Below are positions 57,423-64,000 of a stretch of DNA of 64,000 nucleotides, one piece after another; position 1 is the stretch's first letter, and each line of letters starts with the position of its first letter. Under the pieces are notes generated by a model that worked only from the letters and a program-made list of their open reading frames with translations, did no database searches and was not told the DNA's origin. A program made the position numbers and the translations under genes. This stretch comes from Betaproteobacteria bacterium (GTDB taxonomy: Bacteria > Pseudomonadota > Gammaproteobacteria > Burkholderiales > Burkholderiaceae_D). Where the stretch lies: the NCBI GenBank assembly GCA_025362735.1, contig JANYFL010000043.1:1-64000 (forward strand), read 5' to 3'.

Positions 57423-58850
57423 ATGAATACAGCTTCTCGCACCTCCCTAATCCTTCCCCTGACCATCGCTTGCGCCATGTTCATGGAGGGCATTGACTCG
57501 ACGGTGATTGCGACTTCTCTGCCGGTGATTGCGCAGGACATTCATGAGAGCCCGATTGCGTTGAAGCTGGCGCTGACTTCTTATCTGGTCAGTCTGGCCG
57601 TGTTCATTCCGATCAGTAGCTGGGTGGCGGATCGCTTTGGTTCGCGCACGGTGTTTCGCTCGGCGATGTGGGTGTTCATCCTGGGGTCAGTGCTGTGCGG
57701 GTTTTCGCAATCGCTGGAGCATTTTGTAGGCGCGCGCTTTTTGCAAGGCATGGGCGGCGCGATGATGATGCCGGTAGGGCGTGTGGTGTTGATGCGCAGC
57801 GTTGAGAAACATGAGTTGGTGCGGGTGATGAGTTATCTGACCATGCCGGCTTTACTGGGGCCGGTGCTCGGGCCGCCGATTGGCGGATTCATCACGACTT
57901 ACTTTGACTGGCGCTGGATTTTTTTCATCAACGTTCCAATCTGTCTGTTGGGTCTTTACATGGCGGGGCGCTATGTGCCGCAGTTGTTTGCCGAGGAGCG
58001 CCATCCGCTAGACGTGAAGGGTTTTGTGCTGACGAGTATCGGGTTTTCTACCCTCACGCTTGGCTTGGCTACGGCGGGTCAGCACATGTTGAGTCCCTTG
58101 GCTTCGGGCATCAATGTGTTGGTAGGGGTGATTGCCCTGGCGCTGTATGTGCGGCATGAACGGCAAACGGAAACGCCGTTACTGTCGTTCAAGTTTTTGC
58201 GCGTGATCACCTACCGCACCAGCGTCCTCGGCGGCAGTTTCTACCGCATGGGCGTGGGGGCATTGCCGTTTCTGTTGCCGCTGATGTTGCAGTTGGGTTT
58301 TGGGTTCAGTGCGCTGCAATCGGGCTTGATGACTTGCAGCTCGGCGATTGCGGCCATTGGCATCAAGACGCAGGCGGCGCGACTACTGAGGAAGCACGGC
58401 TTTCGCAAGGTGCTGATCTGGAATACCTGGCTGGCCTGTGCGATGTTTGGCATCTATGGCTTGTTCACTCCGTCGACGCCGTATCTGGTGATTCTGTCGC
58501 TGCTGTTTGTCGGCGGATTTTTTCGTTCGCTGCAATTCACGGCGTTGAACGCGATGGCATTCTCGGATATTGAAAAACAAAACATGGGCCACGCATCGGC
58601 ACTGTCATTCGTGACCGATCAATTGGCCCTTTCGGCAGGCATCACGATTGCTGCTTACGTGCTGGAGTTGTCCGTCCGCTTTCATGGCAACCACCCACTG
58701 GCAGCGAATGATTTCCGCTGGGCCTTTGTTGTGGTGGGCTTGATTGCCGCCAGTTCTTATCTGATGCTGGTGCGCCTGCCACCCGATGCCGGGGCGGCAG
58801 TCTCTGGCGCCATCACTGAAGAAAACAAGGACGAGTTGAACGCGAGCTAA
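57423..58850 (+). CDS. MFS drug exporter, DHA2 (EmrB/QacA) type, copy 1
   Basis: Membrane protein of 475 residues with about 14 predicted TM helices. Motifs: MEGIDSTVIATSLPVIAQDI in TM1 (motif D1), motif A WVADRFGSRTVF, and motif C in MPALLGPVLGPPIGGFI, the antiporter signature. H+-coupled export of lipophilic drugs is the family activity; the real substrate is unknown. The second copy follows 58 nt downstream. No clear Shine-Dalgarno before the ATG. No EmrA or outer-membrane partner is adjacent. Confidence 0.88.
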   Translation: MNTASRTSLILPLTIACAMFMEGIDSTVIATSLPVIAQDIHESPIALKLALTSYLVSLAVFIPISSWVADRFGSRTVFRSAMWVFILGSVLCGFSQSLEHFVGARFLQGMGGAMMMPVGRVVLMRSVEKHELVRVMSYLTMPALLGPVLGPPIGGFITTYFDWRWIFFINVPICLLGLYMAGRYVPQLFAEERHPLDVKGFVLTSIGFSTLTLGLATAGQHMLSPLASGINVLVGVIALALYVRHERQTETPLLSFKFLRVITYRTSVLGGSFYRMGVGALPFLLPLMLQLGFGFSALQSGLMTCSSAIAAIGIKTQAARLLRKHGFRKVLIWNTWLACAMFGIYGLFTPSTPYLVILSLLFVGGFFRSLQFTALNAMAFSDIEKQNMGHASALSFVTDQLALSAGITIAAYVLELSVRFHGNHPLAANDFRWAFVVVGLIAASSYLMLVRLPPDAGAAVSGAITEENKDELNAS

Positions 58851-58908
58851 AATCGCGACCGGACGTAAGTCTGCAGCCCGGCTTTTCCTCAAGTTTCCTG
58901 CCCAACGC

Positions 58909-60327
58909 ATGTCCAACCCTTCCCGTTCTCACCTCGCTCTTCCGTTGACCATTGCTTGCGCGTTGCTGGTTGAAGGGATTGATGCGACCGTGATCGCCAC
59001 TTCGTTGCCGGTCATTGCGAAAGATATTCACGAGAGCCCGATTGCGCTGAAGCTGGCGCTGACTTCGTACCTGCTGAGCCTGGCGGTGTTTCTGCCGGTG
59101 AGCGCGTGGGTGGCGGATCGCTTTGGCTCGCGCACGGTGTTTCGCTCGGCCATCTGGGCGTTCATCATGGGGTCGGTGTTGTGTGGGTTTTCAAATTCGC
59201 TGGAAGCCTTTGTTGGCGCGCGTTTCCTGCAGGGCATGGGCGGAGCGCTGATGATGCCGGTGGGCCGCGTGGTGTTGATGAAAAGCGTGGAGAAGCATCA
59301 ACTGGTTCAGACGGTCAGCTATCTGATGATTCCGTCTTTGCTCGGGCCGATGCTGGGGCCAATACTCGGTGGCTTCATCAGTACCTACTGGAATTGGCGC
59401 TGGATTTTTTTCATCAACATTCCGATTGGCTTGATTGGAATTTATTTTGGCGGCCGTTATGTGCCCAATTATTTTGGTGAGCGCACGCCGCTGGACGTGA
59501 AAGGCTTTTTGCTTTCGGGCATCGGCTTTTCAACGCTCACCCTGGGGCTGGCCACAGCAGGACAACACATGCTGTCATGGCGCGCATCGGGCATCAGTAC
59601 TGCCGTTGGCGTCATCATGTTGACGATGTATGTGCGTCACACGCGGCGCAGTGAGCATCCTGTCTTGTCCTTCGAGTTTTTGCGCGTGCCGACCTATCGT
59701 GCCGCAGTGTGGGGCGGAGCTTTGTATCGCACGGCTGCGGGAGCCATGCCATTTTTGTTGCCGCTGATGTTTCAGGTCGGCTTTGGCATGACGGCGCTGC
59801 AATCCGGCTTTCTGACTTGCTGGTCGGCGTTAGGTGCGATGGGCATCAAGAAGCCGACAGCGATGGCGTTGCGGCGTTATGGTTTCCGTAAAGTGCTGTT
59901 GGCCAATACGATCATCATCACGCTGATCGTGGCGTCGATGAGTCTGTTTACCGTGGCCACGCCATACGCGCTGATGATGGTGATGATTTTCTTCACCGGT
60001 TTTTTTCGTGCAATTCAATACACATCGCTGAGTTCACTGGTGTATGCCGACATTGATCGCGAGCGCATGGGCTCGGCCTCCGGTCTGCTCAATGTAAGCG
60101 ATCAACTGGCGCAGTGCTTGGGCATTACGATTGCCGCGTATGTGATCGAGATTGCTGCTGCTTTGCATGGGCATGCTGAGGTCATGGCCGATGACTTTCG
60201 TGTCGGCTTTATCGTCGCTGCGCTGCTGGTGGCGAGTTCGTATCTGGTGCTGATGCGGATGCCACGGAATGCAGGCTTGGCGGTGTCAGGGACGCGGCCT
60301 CACGATGACTCTTCTCGTCTGGAATAA
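58909..60327 (+). CDS. MFS drug exporter, DHA2 type, copy 2
   Basis: Close paralogue of the preceding gene, 472 residues, same motifs nearly residue for residue (VEGIDATVIATSLPVIAKDIHESPIALKLALTSYL; WVADRFGSRTVF; IPSLLGPMLGPILGGFI). It apparently arose by tandem duplication. Identity is high in the first 240 residues and lower after, so substrate pockets may differ. Its last 119 nt overlap the end of the convergent K+ channel gene. Confidence 0.88.
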   Translation: MSNPSRSHLALPLTIACALLVEGIDATVIATSLPVIAKDIHESPIALKLALTSYLLSLAVFLPVSAWVADRFGSRTVFRSAIWAFIMGSVLCGFSNSLEAFVGARFLQGMGGALMMPVGRVVLMKSVEKHQLVQTVSYLMIPSLLGPMLGPILGGFISTYWNWRWIFFINIPIGLIGIYFGGRYVPNYFGERTPLDVKGFLLSGIGFSTLTLGLATAGQHMLSWRASGISTAVGVIMLTMYVRHTRRSEHPVLSFEFLRVPTYRAAVWGGALYRTAAGAMPFLLPLMFQVGFGMTALQSGFLTCWSALGAMGIKKPTAMALRRYGFRKVLLANTIIITLIVASMSLFTVATPYALMMVMIFFTGFFRAIQYTSLSSLVYADIDRERMGSASGLLNVSDQLAQCLGITIAAYVIEIAAALHGHAEVMADDFRVGFIVAALLVASSYLVLMRMPRNAGLAVSGTRPHDDSSRLE

Positions 60328-60760
60328 AAGTTTTGATCTGTTCCGGGCTGGATCCCGTACCTGGTTCGGGCGGTTTTTCCGTGTGGATCAAATCGGCGCG
60401 CAGCTCCTGGATTTCTTTGCGCAGGGCGCGAATGTCGTGATGAAATTCGCGCTCGAGTCGACGCTCGTCTTCACCCACCAGCAGCGCGGCGATGCCGGCT
60501 GTGAAAATGGAAAGCAGGGCAAAGCCGAGCAGCACCATCAGCCCGGCAAACAAGCGTGACGCCGTGGTCGACGGGACGACATCGCCATAGCCGACGGTGG
60601 CGCCGGTCGTAAAAGCTAGCCAGATGCCGTCCTGTAGCGAGTGGACCTGCGGTTCGATCCAATAAAAAAATGCACCTGCGGCAATCAGCAAGATGAGTCC
60701 GATAAACAAGACCAGCAGCACGCGCGGTAATTGCAAGACGGCGCGGAGTCTGGTTTTCAT
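60209..60760 (-). CDS. two-TM potassium channel
   Basis: Ion-channel protein of 183 residues. TM1 (VLLVLFIGLILLIAAGAFFY), pore helix with selectivity filter TTGATVGYGDVVPST, and TM2 (LFAGLMVLLGFALLSIFTAGIAALLVG) make a KcsA-like module. A charged coiled-coil cytoplasmic segment (ERRLEREFHHDIRALRKEIQELRADL) could hold the tetramer together; the last 60 residues are low complexity and are the part overlapping the exporter gene. No RCK domain. Confidence 0.88.
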   Translation of the reverse strand: MKTRLRAVLQLPRVLLVLFIGLILLIAAGAFFYWIEPQVHSLQDGIWLAFTTGATVGYGDVVPSTTASRLFAGLMVLLGFALLSIFTAGIAALLVGEDERRLEREFHHDIRALRKEIQELRADLIHTEKPPEPGTGSSPEQIKTFIPDEKSHREAASLTPPSLHSVASASAPDTNSPPAAQRR

Positions 60761-60796
60761 AAGGAACGGCTGATCTTTGTGCGCAGGTGCGGCGAA

Positions 60797-60991
60797 TCAA
60801 ACAGCTGGCTTGTCGCAAGTGTTGATACCCACCACGCTATAGAGCGGGCAAAGGCTGAACAAAGCGGTTACAAGCGGAACAATACCGATCCAGCCCCAAG
60901 GGCCAATCTCGCCACTGATGGTGAAGACAATCAGCACAAAGCCAATGACGATTCTCAGTGTGCGATCCAGACTACCGACATTCTTTTTCAT
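60797..60991 (-). CDS. YgaP-like DUF2892 membrane protein
   Basis: Protein of 64 residues, two TM helices, in the DUF2892 pattern: MKKNVGSLDRTLRIVIGFVL and WGWIGIVPLVTALFSLCPLYSVVGINTC. It corresponds to the membrane part of YgaP without its rhodanese domain. AGGGGA lies 6 nt before the ATG. Followed by the K+ channel gene 36 nt later. An FNR site 86 nt upstream could regulate it. Confidence 0.85.
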   Translation of the reverse strand: MKKNVGSLDRTLRIVIGFVLIVFTISGEIGPWGWIGIVPLVTALFSLCPLYSVVGINTCDKPAV

Positions 60992-61070
60992 ACGGATTCC
61001 CCTTTGAAAAGGTCAATATGCGCCATCTATTCAGCGCCATTTCAGTGTAGGGAGTCTGGGGTGCGACGGA

Positions 61071-61084
61071 TTGATTTACATCAA
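61071..61084. promoter_or_regulatory. perfect FNR/ANR box
   Basis: TTGAT-TTAC-ATCAA is an exact match to the FNR consensus TTGAT-N4-ATCAA. It lies 99 nt before the universal stress gene start on the right and 80 nt before the DUF2892 start on the left. For the right-hand gene a class II site would set a start site near 61119, leaving a 64-nt leader. Confidence 0.75.
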
Positions 61085-61182
61085 ACGATGCGGAATTGAT
61101 GGAAATAGAACCGGGCTTTGATCGGCGTCAATCTCTTATATGCCAGAGCTCCTATGCTGTTCTTAATCGAGGAGCAGTTCAC

Positions 61183-62028
61183 ATGGGATACAAAACCCTA
61201 TTGGTTCATCTGGACGGCAGCAAACATTGTGCTGAACGTGTGGCGGTGGCGGCGAAACTGGCGCAGGAACACGATGCCCATTTGGTCGGGCTTGCGCCAA
61301 CGGGTGAAGCGGCGCTGCCGTATTGGGACGGGAGTTCGCAAGCCACCGCGATCATCATTGAAGTGCTGGATGCGTTGCAGAACAATGCCAGGACCGCCAT
61401 GGCTGCTTTCGACCGGCAGGTCGTGCAAGCGGGTCTTGGGCGACCGCATGAAGCGCGCCTCGACCGCAATGACGCGGGCATCGCAATGATCAGGCACGCG
61501 CGCTACAGTGACCTGGTGATTGTTGGTCAGCCCGATCCGGTAGAGGTTGAAAATGTGGCCCCCCCTCAATTGCCGGTTGAGGTCTTGCTGAACGCTGGCA
61601 AACCGGTCTTGATGATCCCGAAGCATGGGCATTTTGAGACGGTGGGTCGGCGCGTTCTCGTTGCCTGGGATGGCAGTCGTGAAGCCGCACGTGCCATTAC
61701 CGATGCCATGCCGTTTCTGAAGCGGGCGGACCGGGTGGTGGTTCTGGTGATCAATCCTGAGTACGGAGAGGATGGCTCGAAACATGGTCAAGAGCCGGGT
61801 GCGGACATCGCGCTATTTCTTGCTCGGCATGGGACCAAACCGGAGGTGCTGGTGAAGACCACCCATATTGGCATCACCCCGTCGATACTGACCGTGGCAA
61901 GTGAGCTTGCGGCCGATCTGATCGTGATGGGTGGTTATGGTCACACGCGTCTGCGTGAGTTCGTCGCGGGAGGCACAACCCGGTCGATGCTCAATGCGAT
62001 GGCAGTGCCGGTACTGATGTCGCATTGA
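61183..62028 (+). CDS. tandem universal stress protein
   Basis: Two Usp domains in 281 residues from the ATG at 61183, which has GAGGAG 8 nt upstream; the longer reading through the FNR region is rejected. The first domain starts YKTLLVHLDGSKHCAERV; the second starts GRRVLVAWDGSREAARAI and ends with the ATP-binding pattern VMGGYGHTRLREFVAGGTTRSML (G-x2-G-x9-G-T). Such proteins are induced under oxygen limitation or growth arrest, which fits the FNR box. Confidence 0.93.
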   Translation: MGYKTLLVHLDGSKHCAERVAVAAKLAQEHDAHLVGLAPTGEAALPYWDGSSQATAIIIEVLDALQNNARTAMAAFDRQVVQAGLGRPHEARLDRNDAGIAMIRHARYSDLVIVGQPDPVEVENVAPPQLPVEVLLNAGKPVLMIPKHGHFETVGRRVLVAWDGSREAARAITDAMPFLKRADRVVVLVINPEYGEDGSKHGQEPGADIALFLARHGTKPEVLVKTTHIGITPSILTVASELAADLIVMGGYGHTRLREFVAGGTTRSMLNAMAVPVLMSH

Positions 62029-62066
62029 GCGACCCGCATGGCTTACTTGATGGCTTATTACAGGGC

Positions 62067-63323
62067 TTATGACAAGGGCAGTGGGATCGTGATGTGCTTG
62101 TGATAGCGCCGCGCGATAAACCAGAGCGCGCCACCTAACAGCGCGAAGCTGAACTGTCCGGCGGCAATCCAGAGGGGCGAAGTATTAAGCAGCGGAGAAA
62201 CAATCCCCGCGACTGCGGCGGAGACCAGCAACTGCAGGAAGGCATGGCAGGACGACACGATGCCGCGCACATCGGGAAACAGGTCCAGCACAATCAACGT
62301 TGCGGCTGGCCCGGCGAGAGACATGCCAGCGCCATAAAAAAACAATGGGATCAGTGACCAGGGGATCGCCGCCGCAAACGCGGCGTGGTAGCTCATATTG
62401 AACAGACTTGCTACGGTCATTAGCGCCAAACCAAAGAACACCTGCCGTGTGGGGCGAATGCGACCGGCGAGTCGGTTGGACAAAACAGAACCTGAAAAAA
62501 TGCCGGAAATCAGCGGGATGAACAGCCATCCGAATTGATGCGGGCCAAGATGCAGATGTTCAATGATCAGAACGGGTGCAGAGGAAATATAGAGAAACAT
62601 GCCGCCGCCGCAGAGGGCGAGGCTGGTCGCATACAGCAAAAAGCGCAGCGAACGCAGCACGCTGGTGTAGTTGTGCCAAAGCGAGCGGGCATTGAAGGGT
62701 GCGCGCGCCTCGGGAGGCAGGGTTTCGGGCAGATTGCGCCACGAGTAAATCAGCAAAATGGCTGAATAACTGAACAGGAACAGAAAAATACAGCGCCAGT
62801 TCAGCAGGCTGACAATCCAGCCGCCCAGGACGGGTCCGATAGCCGGGGCGATGGCAAAAATCATCGTGACCAGCGACAACAGCCGCTGCGCAGCCGGGCC
62901 ATCGTACAGATCGCGGATCATGGCGCGGCCGACCACTGAGCCGGCGCCCGCACTCAGGCCTTGCAGAATGCGGAAGGCCCACAGATATTCGATGGAATGC
63001 GAAGCCGCGCAGCCGAGCGAGGCGACGGTAAAGACGAACAGGGTCGTAATGAGGACGTTGCGGCGGCCAAACGCATCGGACAGGGCGCCATGCCACAGTG
63101 ACATACCGGCAAAAGCCAGCATGAAAAAGGTCAGGGTTTGCTGTACGGCAAGGGCGGGGGTGTTCAGCGAGCGTTCAATCTCCGGAAAGGCGGGCAGATA
63201 AGTGTCGATCGAGAACGCGCCCAGCATCGTGATTGCCGCGAGCGTGGTGGCCAGGGCAAATGCGCTGATTGCGGGCGTAGAGCGGCCCGATGTGGGGATT
63301 TCTGGGGGAGTGGGTAGTGACAA
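62067..63323 (-). CDS. Bcr/CflA-family MFS drug exporter
   Basis: Membrane protein of up to 418 residues with 12 TM helices. Signatures: FSIDTYLPAFPEIERSL after TM1, motif A GALSDAFGRRNVLI, FRILQGLSAGAGSVVGRAMIRDLY and motif C IAPAIGPVLGGWIV, all typical of Bcr/CflA (drug:H+ antiport, 12 TM). The first possible start is a TTG only 16 nt after the 3' end of tRNA-Arg, without a good Shine-Dalgarno, so the first ~10 residues are uncertain. Confidence 0.9.
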   Translation of the reverse strand: MSLPTPPEIPTSGRSTPAISAFALATTLAAITMLGAFSIDTYLPAFPEIERSLNTPALAVQQTLTFFMLAFAGMSLWHGALSDAFGRRNVLITTLFVFTVASLGCAASHSIEYLWAFRILQGLSAGAGSVVGRAMIRDLYDGPAAQRLLSLVTMIFAIAPAIGPVLGGWIVSLLNWRCIFLFLFSYSAILLIYSWRNLPETLPPEARAPFNARSLWHNYTSVLRSLRFLLYATSLALCGGGMFLYISSAPVLIIEHLHLGPHQFGWLFIPLISGIFSGSVLSNRLAGRIRPTRQVFFGLALMTVASLFNMSYHAAFAAAIPWSLIPLFFYGAGMSLAGPAATLIVLDLFPDVRGIVSSCHAFLQLLVSAAVAGIVSPLLNTSPLWIAAGQFSFALLGGALWFIARRYHKHITIPLPLS

Positions 63324-63339
63324 AAGAAATGGCCTGAGT

Positions 63340-63414
63340 TGGTGCGACCGGCAAGAATCGAACTTGCGACTAGGCCTTCGGAGGGCCCAATGATATCCAC
63401 TTCACCACGGTCGC
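63340..63414 (-). tRNA. tRNA-Arg (anticodon CCG)
   Basis: The minus strand folds as a full cloverleaf: acceptor GCGACCG/CGGTCGC with encoded CCA, D-stem GTGA/TCAT, anticodon stem GGGCC/GGCCT with loop CTCCGAA (anticodon CCG), a 4-nt variable loop and T-stem GCAAG/CTTGC with loop TTCGATT. 75 nt. It reads CGG arginine codons. Confidence 0.95.
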
Positions 63415-63529
63415 GGTGAGGCCCGAATTTTAGCACCCAGGGGCCTTGGCTCACGGGCGGCCAATACTGGAAAGCCCTGATTGAGGTCGTTTCCGGCTCC
63501 TTGCTATGCCAAAATCATTACTTTGACGC

Positions 63530-63535
63530 TATAAT
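63530..63535 (+). promoter_or_regulatory. possible −10 element for the cytochrome gene
   Basis: TATAAT about 80 nt before the start of the c-type cytochrome; TTTGACG is adjacent but far too close for a −35. No other promoter candidate is evident in the 199-nt gap after the tRNA. Confidence 0.35.
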
Positions 63536-63613
63536 TCGCGCGCAAAGTGTATAAAACAGGCATATAAAAACGGCATTCAATGCCTCCCAGCCGACGAAGT
63601 CCAAGGAAAAATA

Positions 63614-64000
63614 ATGAGCGACCCGCACGACGATCACGACACTCCGATCAAGACTCCCAAACAACTAATTACCACCGTGATACTGGCCTTCATTGTGCCG
63701 ATCATTGTCATTGTTCTGTTGGTCAAGTTTGTTGTATCCAATCCGCTGAGCGGTGCGGGTAGTTCGGCCATGACGCCTGAGGCTGTTGCGGCGCGGATTG
63801 CACCGGTGGCGCAACTGACTCTGGTGGATGCCAATGCACCCAAGGTTTTGAAAAGCGGCGAAGACGTTTACAAGGAAACCTGTACCACTTGCCACGGCAT
63901 GGGCATTGGCGGTGCGCCCAAGTTTGGCGATGTGGCTTTGTGGGCGCCGCGTATCAAACAGGGCGCTGACACGCTGTATGAGCACGCCCTCAAGGGCTTC
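63614..64000 (+). CDS. membrane-anchored c-type cytochrome (cytochrome c5-like), 3' end beyond window
   Basis: Open to the window end, 129 codons. MSDPHDDHDTPIKTPKQLIT is followed by one TM helix (TVILAFIVPIIVIVLLVKFVV), a linker and a haem-binding CTTCH in YKETCTTCHGMGIGGAPKFGD. The CxxCH with following GAPKFGD is typical of cytochrome c5/c555-like single-haem domains; a second haem domain could lie beyond the edge. AAGGA lies 8 nt before the ATG. Likely an electron carrier on the periplasmic side. Confidence 0.9.
   Translation, partial: MSDPHDDHDTPIKTPKQLITTVILAFIVPIIVIVLLVKFVVSNPLSGAGSSAMTPEAVAARIAPVAQLTLVDANAPKVLKSGEDVYKETCTTCHGMGIGGAPKFGDVALWAPRIKQGADTLYEHALKGF

Overview
The window is 64 kb of a betaproteobacterial chromosome next to the replication origin. 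The lineage call rests on the rsmB–DUF4390–ntrY–ntrX–trkA–trkH block, the betaproteobacterial small families DUF1840 and DUF3567, and the order gyrB–dnaN–dnaA // rpmH–rnpA–yidD–yidC–mnmE. Base composition is moderate, with islands that differ: hsdM is visibly GC-richer and the ATPase gene after gyrB AT-richer. I would not name a genus.

Layout. 1–7.4 kb: a decayed hicA with an intact hicB; a minus-strand pqi (MCE) operon made of a lipoprotein, two half-PqiA proteins, PqiB, PqiC and an acetyltransferase; a lipase-like hydrolase with a DUF1840 protein; and a VapBC pair with a probable operator. 7.4–11.5 kb: metH, preceded on the minus strand by a promoter, a SAM-II-type riboswitch and an intrinsic terminator. 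11.5–20.6 kb: one long minus-strand block running rsmB, DUF4390, ntrY, ntrX-like, trkA, trkH, a small CxCC protein and DUF3567. 20.7–24 kb: a translationally coupled accessory module (a Tat-leader TPGYWK protein, a PqqD-like protein, an HPr-kinase-related protein and a nucleotidyltransferase), which I consider the most interesting system here. 24–29 kb: priA, hemE, hyi and a TonB-C lipoprotein. 29.2–36.5 kb: the complete atpIBEFHAGDC operon with a recognisable promoter and terminator. 36.6–38.5 kb: a protein with MshEN-type repeats but no ATPase, and a half-length asparaginase. 38.5–45.7 kb: a type I restriction-modification system with a DinD/BRO-like gene wedged between hsdS and hsdR, a duplicated stub of hsdR marking the junction, a TMEM165/GDT1 exporter coupled to hsdR, and a MazEF pair. 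45.7–56 kb: mnmE, yidC, yidD, rnpA and rpmH leftward, and dnaA, dnaN and gyrB rightward, with DnaA boxes on both sides of dnaA. 56–64 kb: an AT-rich AAA ATPase, two tandem 14-TM exporters, a K+ channel, a DUF2892 protein, a universal stress protein behind a perfect FNR box, a Bcr/CflA exporter, tRNA-Arg(CCG) and the start of a membrane-anchored c-type cytochrome that runs off the window.

How the genes work together. The core blocks cover replication initiation, RNase P and membrane insertion, ATP synthesis, K+ uptake under a two-component system, and B12-dependent methionine synthesis with SAM feedback. Accessory genes (three toxin-antitoxin loci, the restriction system, the HPr-kinase-related module and the AAA ATPase) sit at junctions between them. 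Several long palindromic repeats lie in the intergenic gaps, and one repeat-like hairpin lies inside the metH reading frame. Many start codons were moved from the longest possible one on the basis of Shine-Dalgarno spacing or stop/start overlaps, as stated in the entries.
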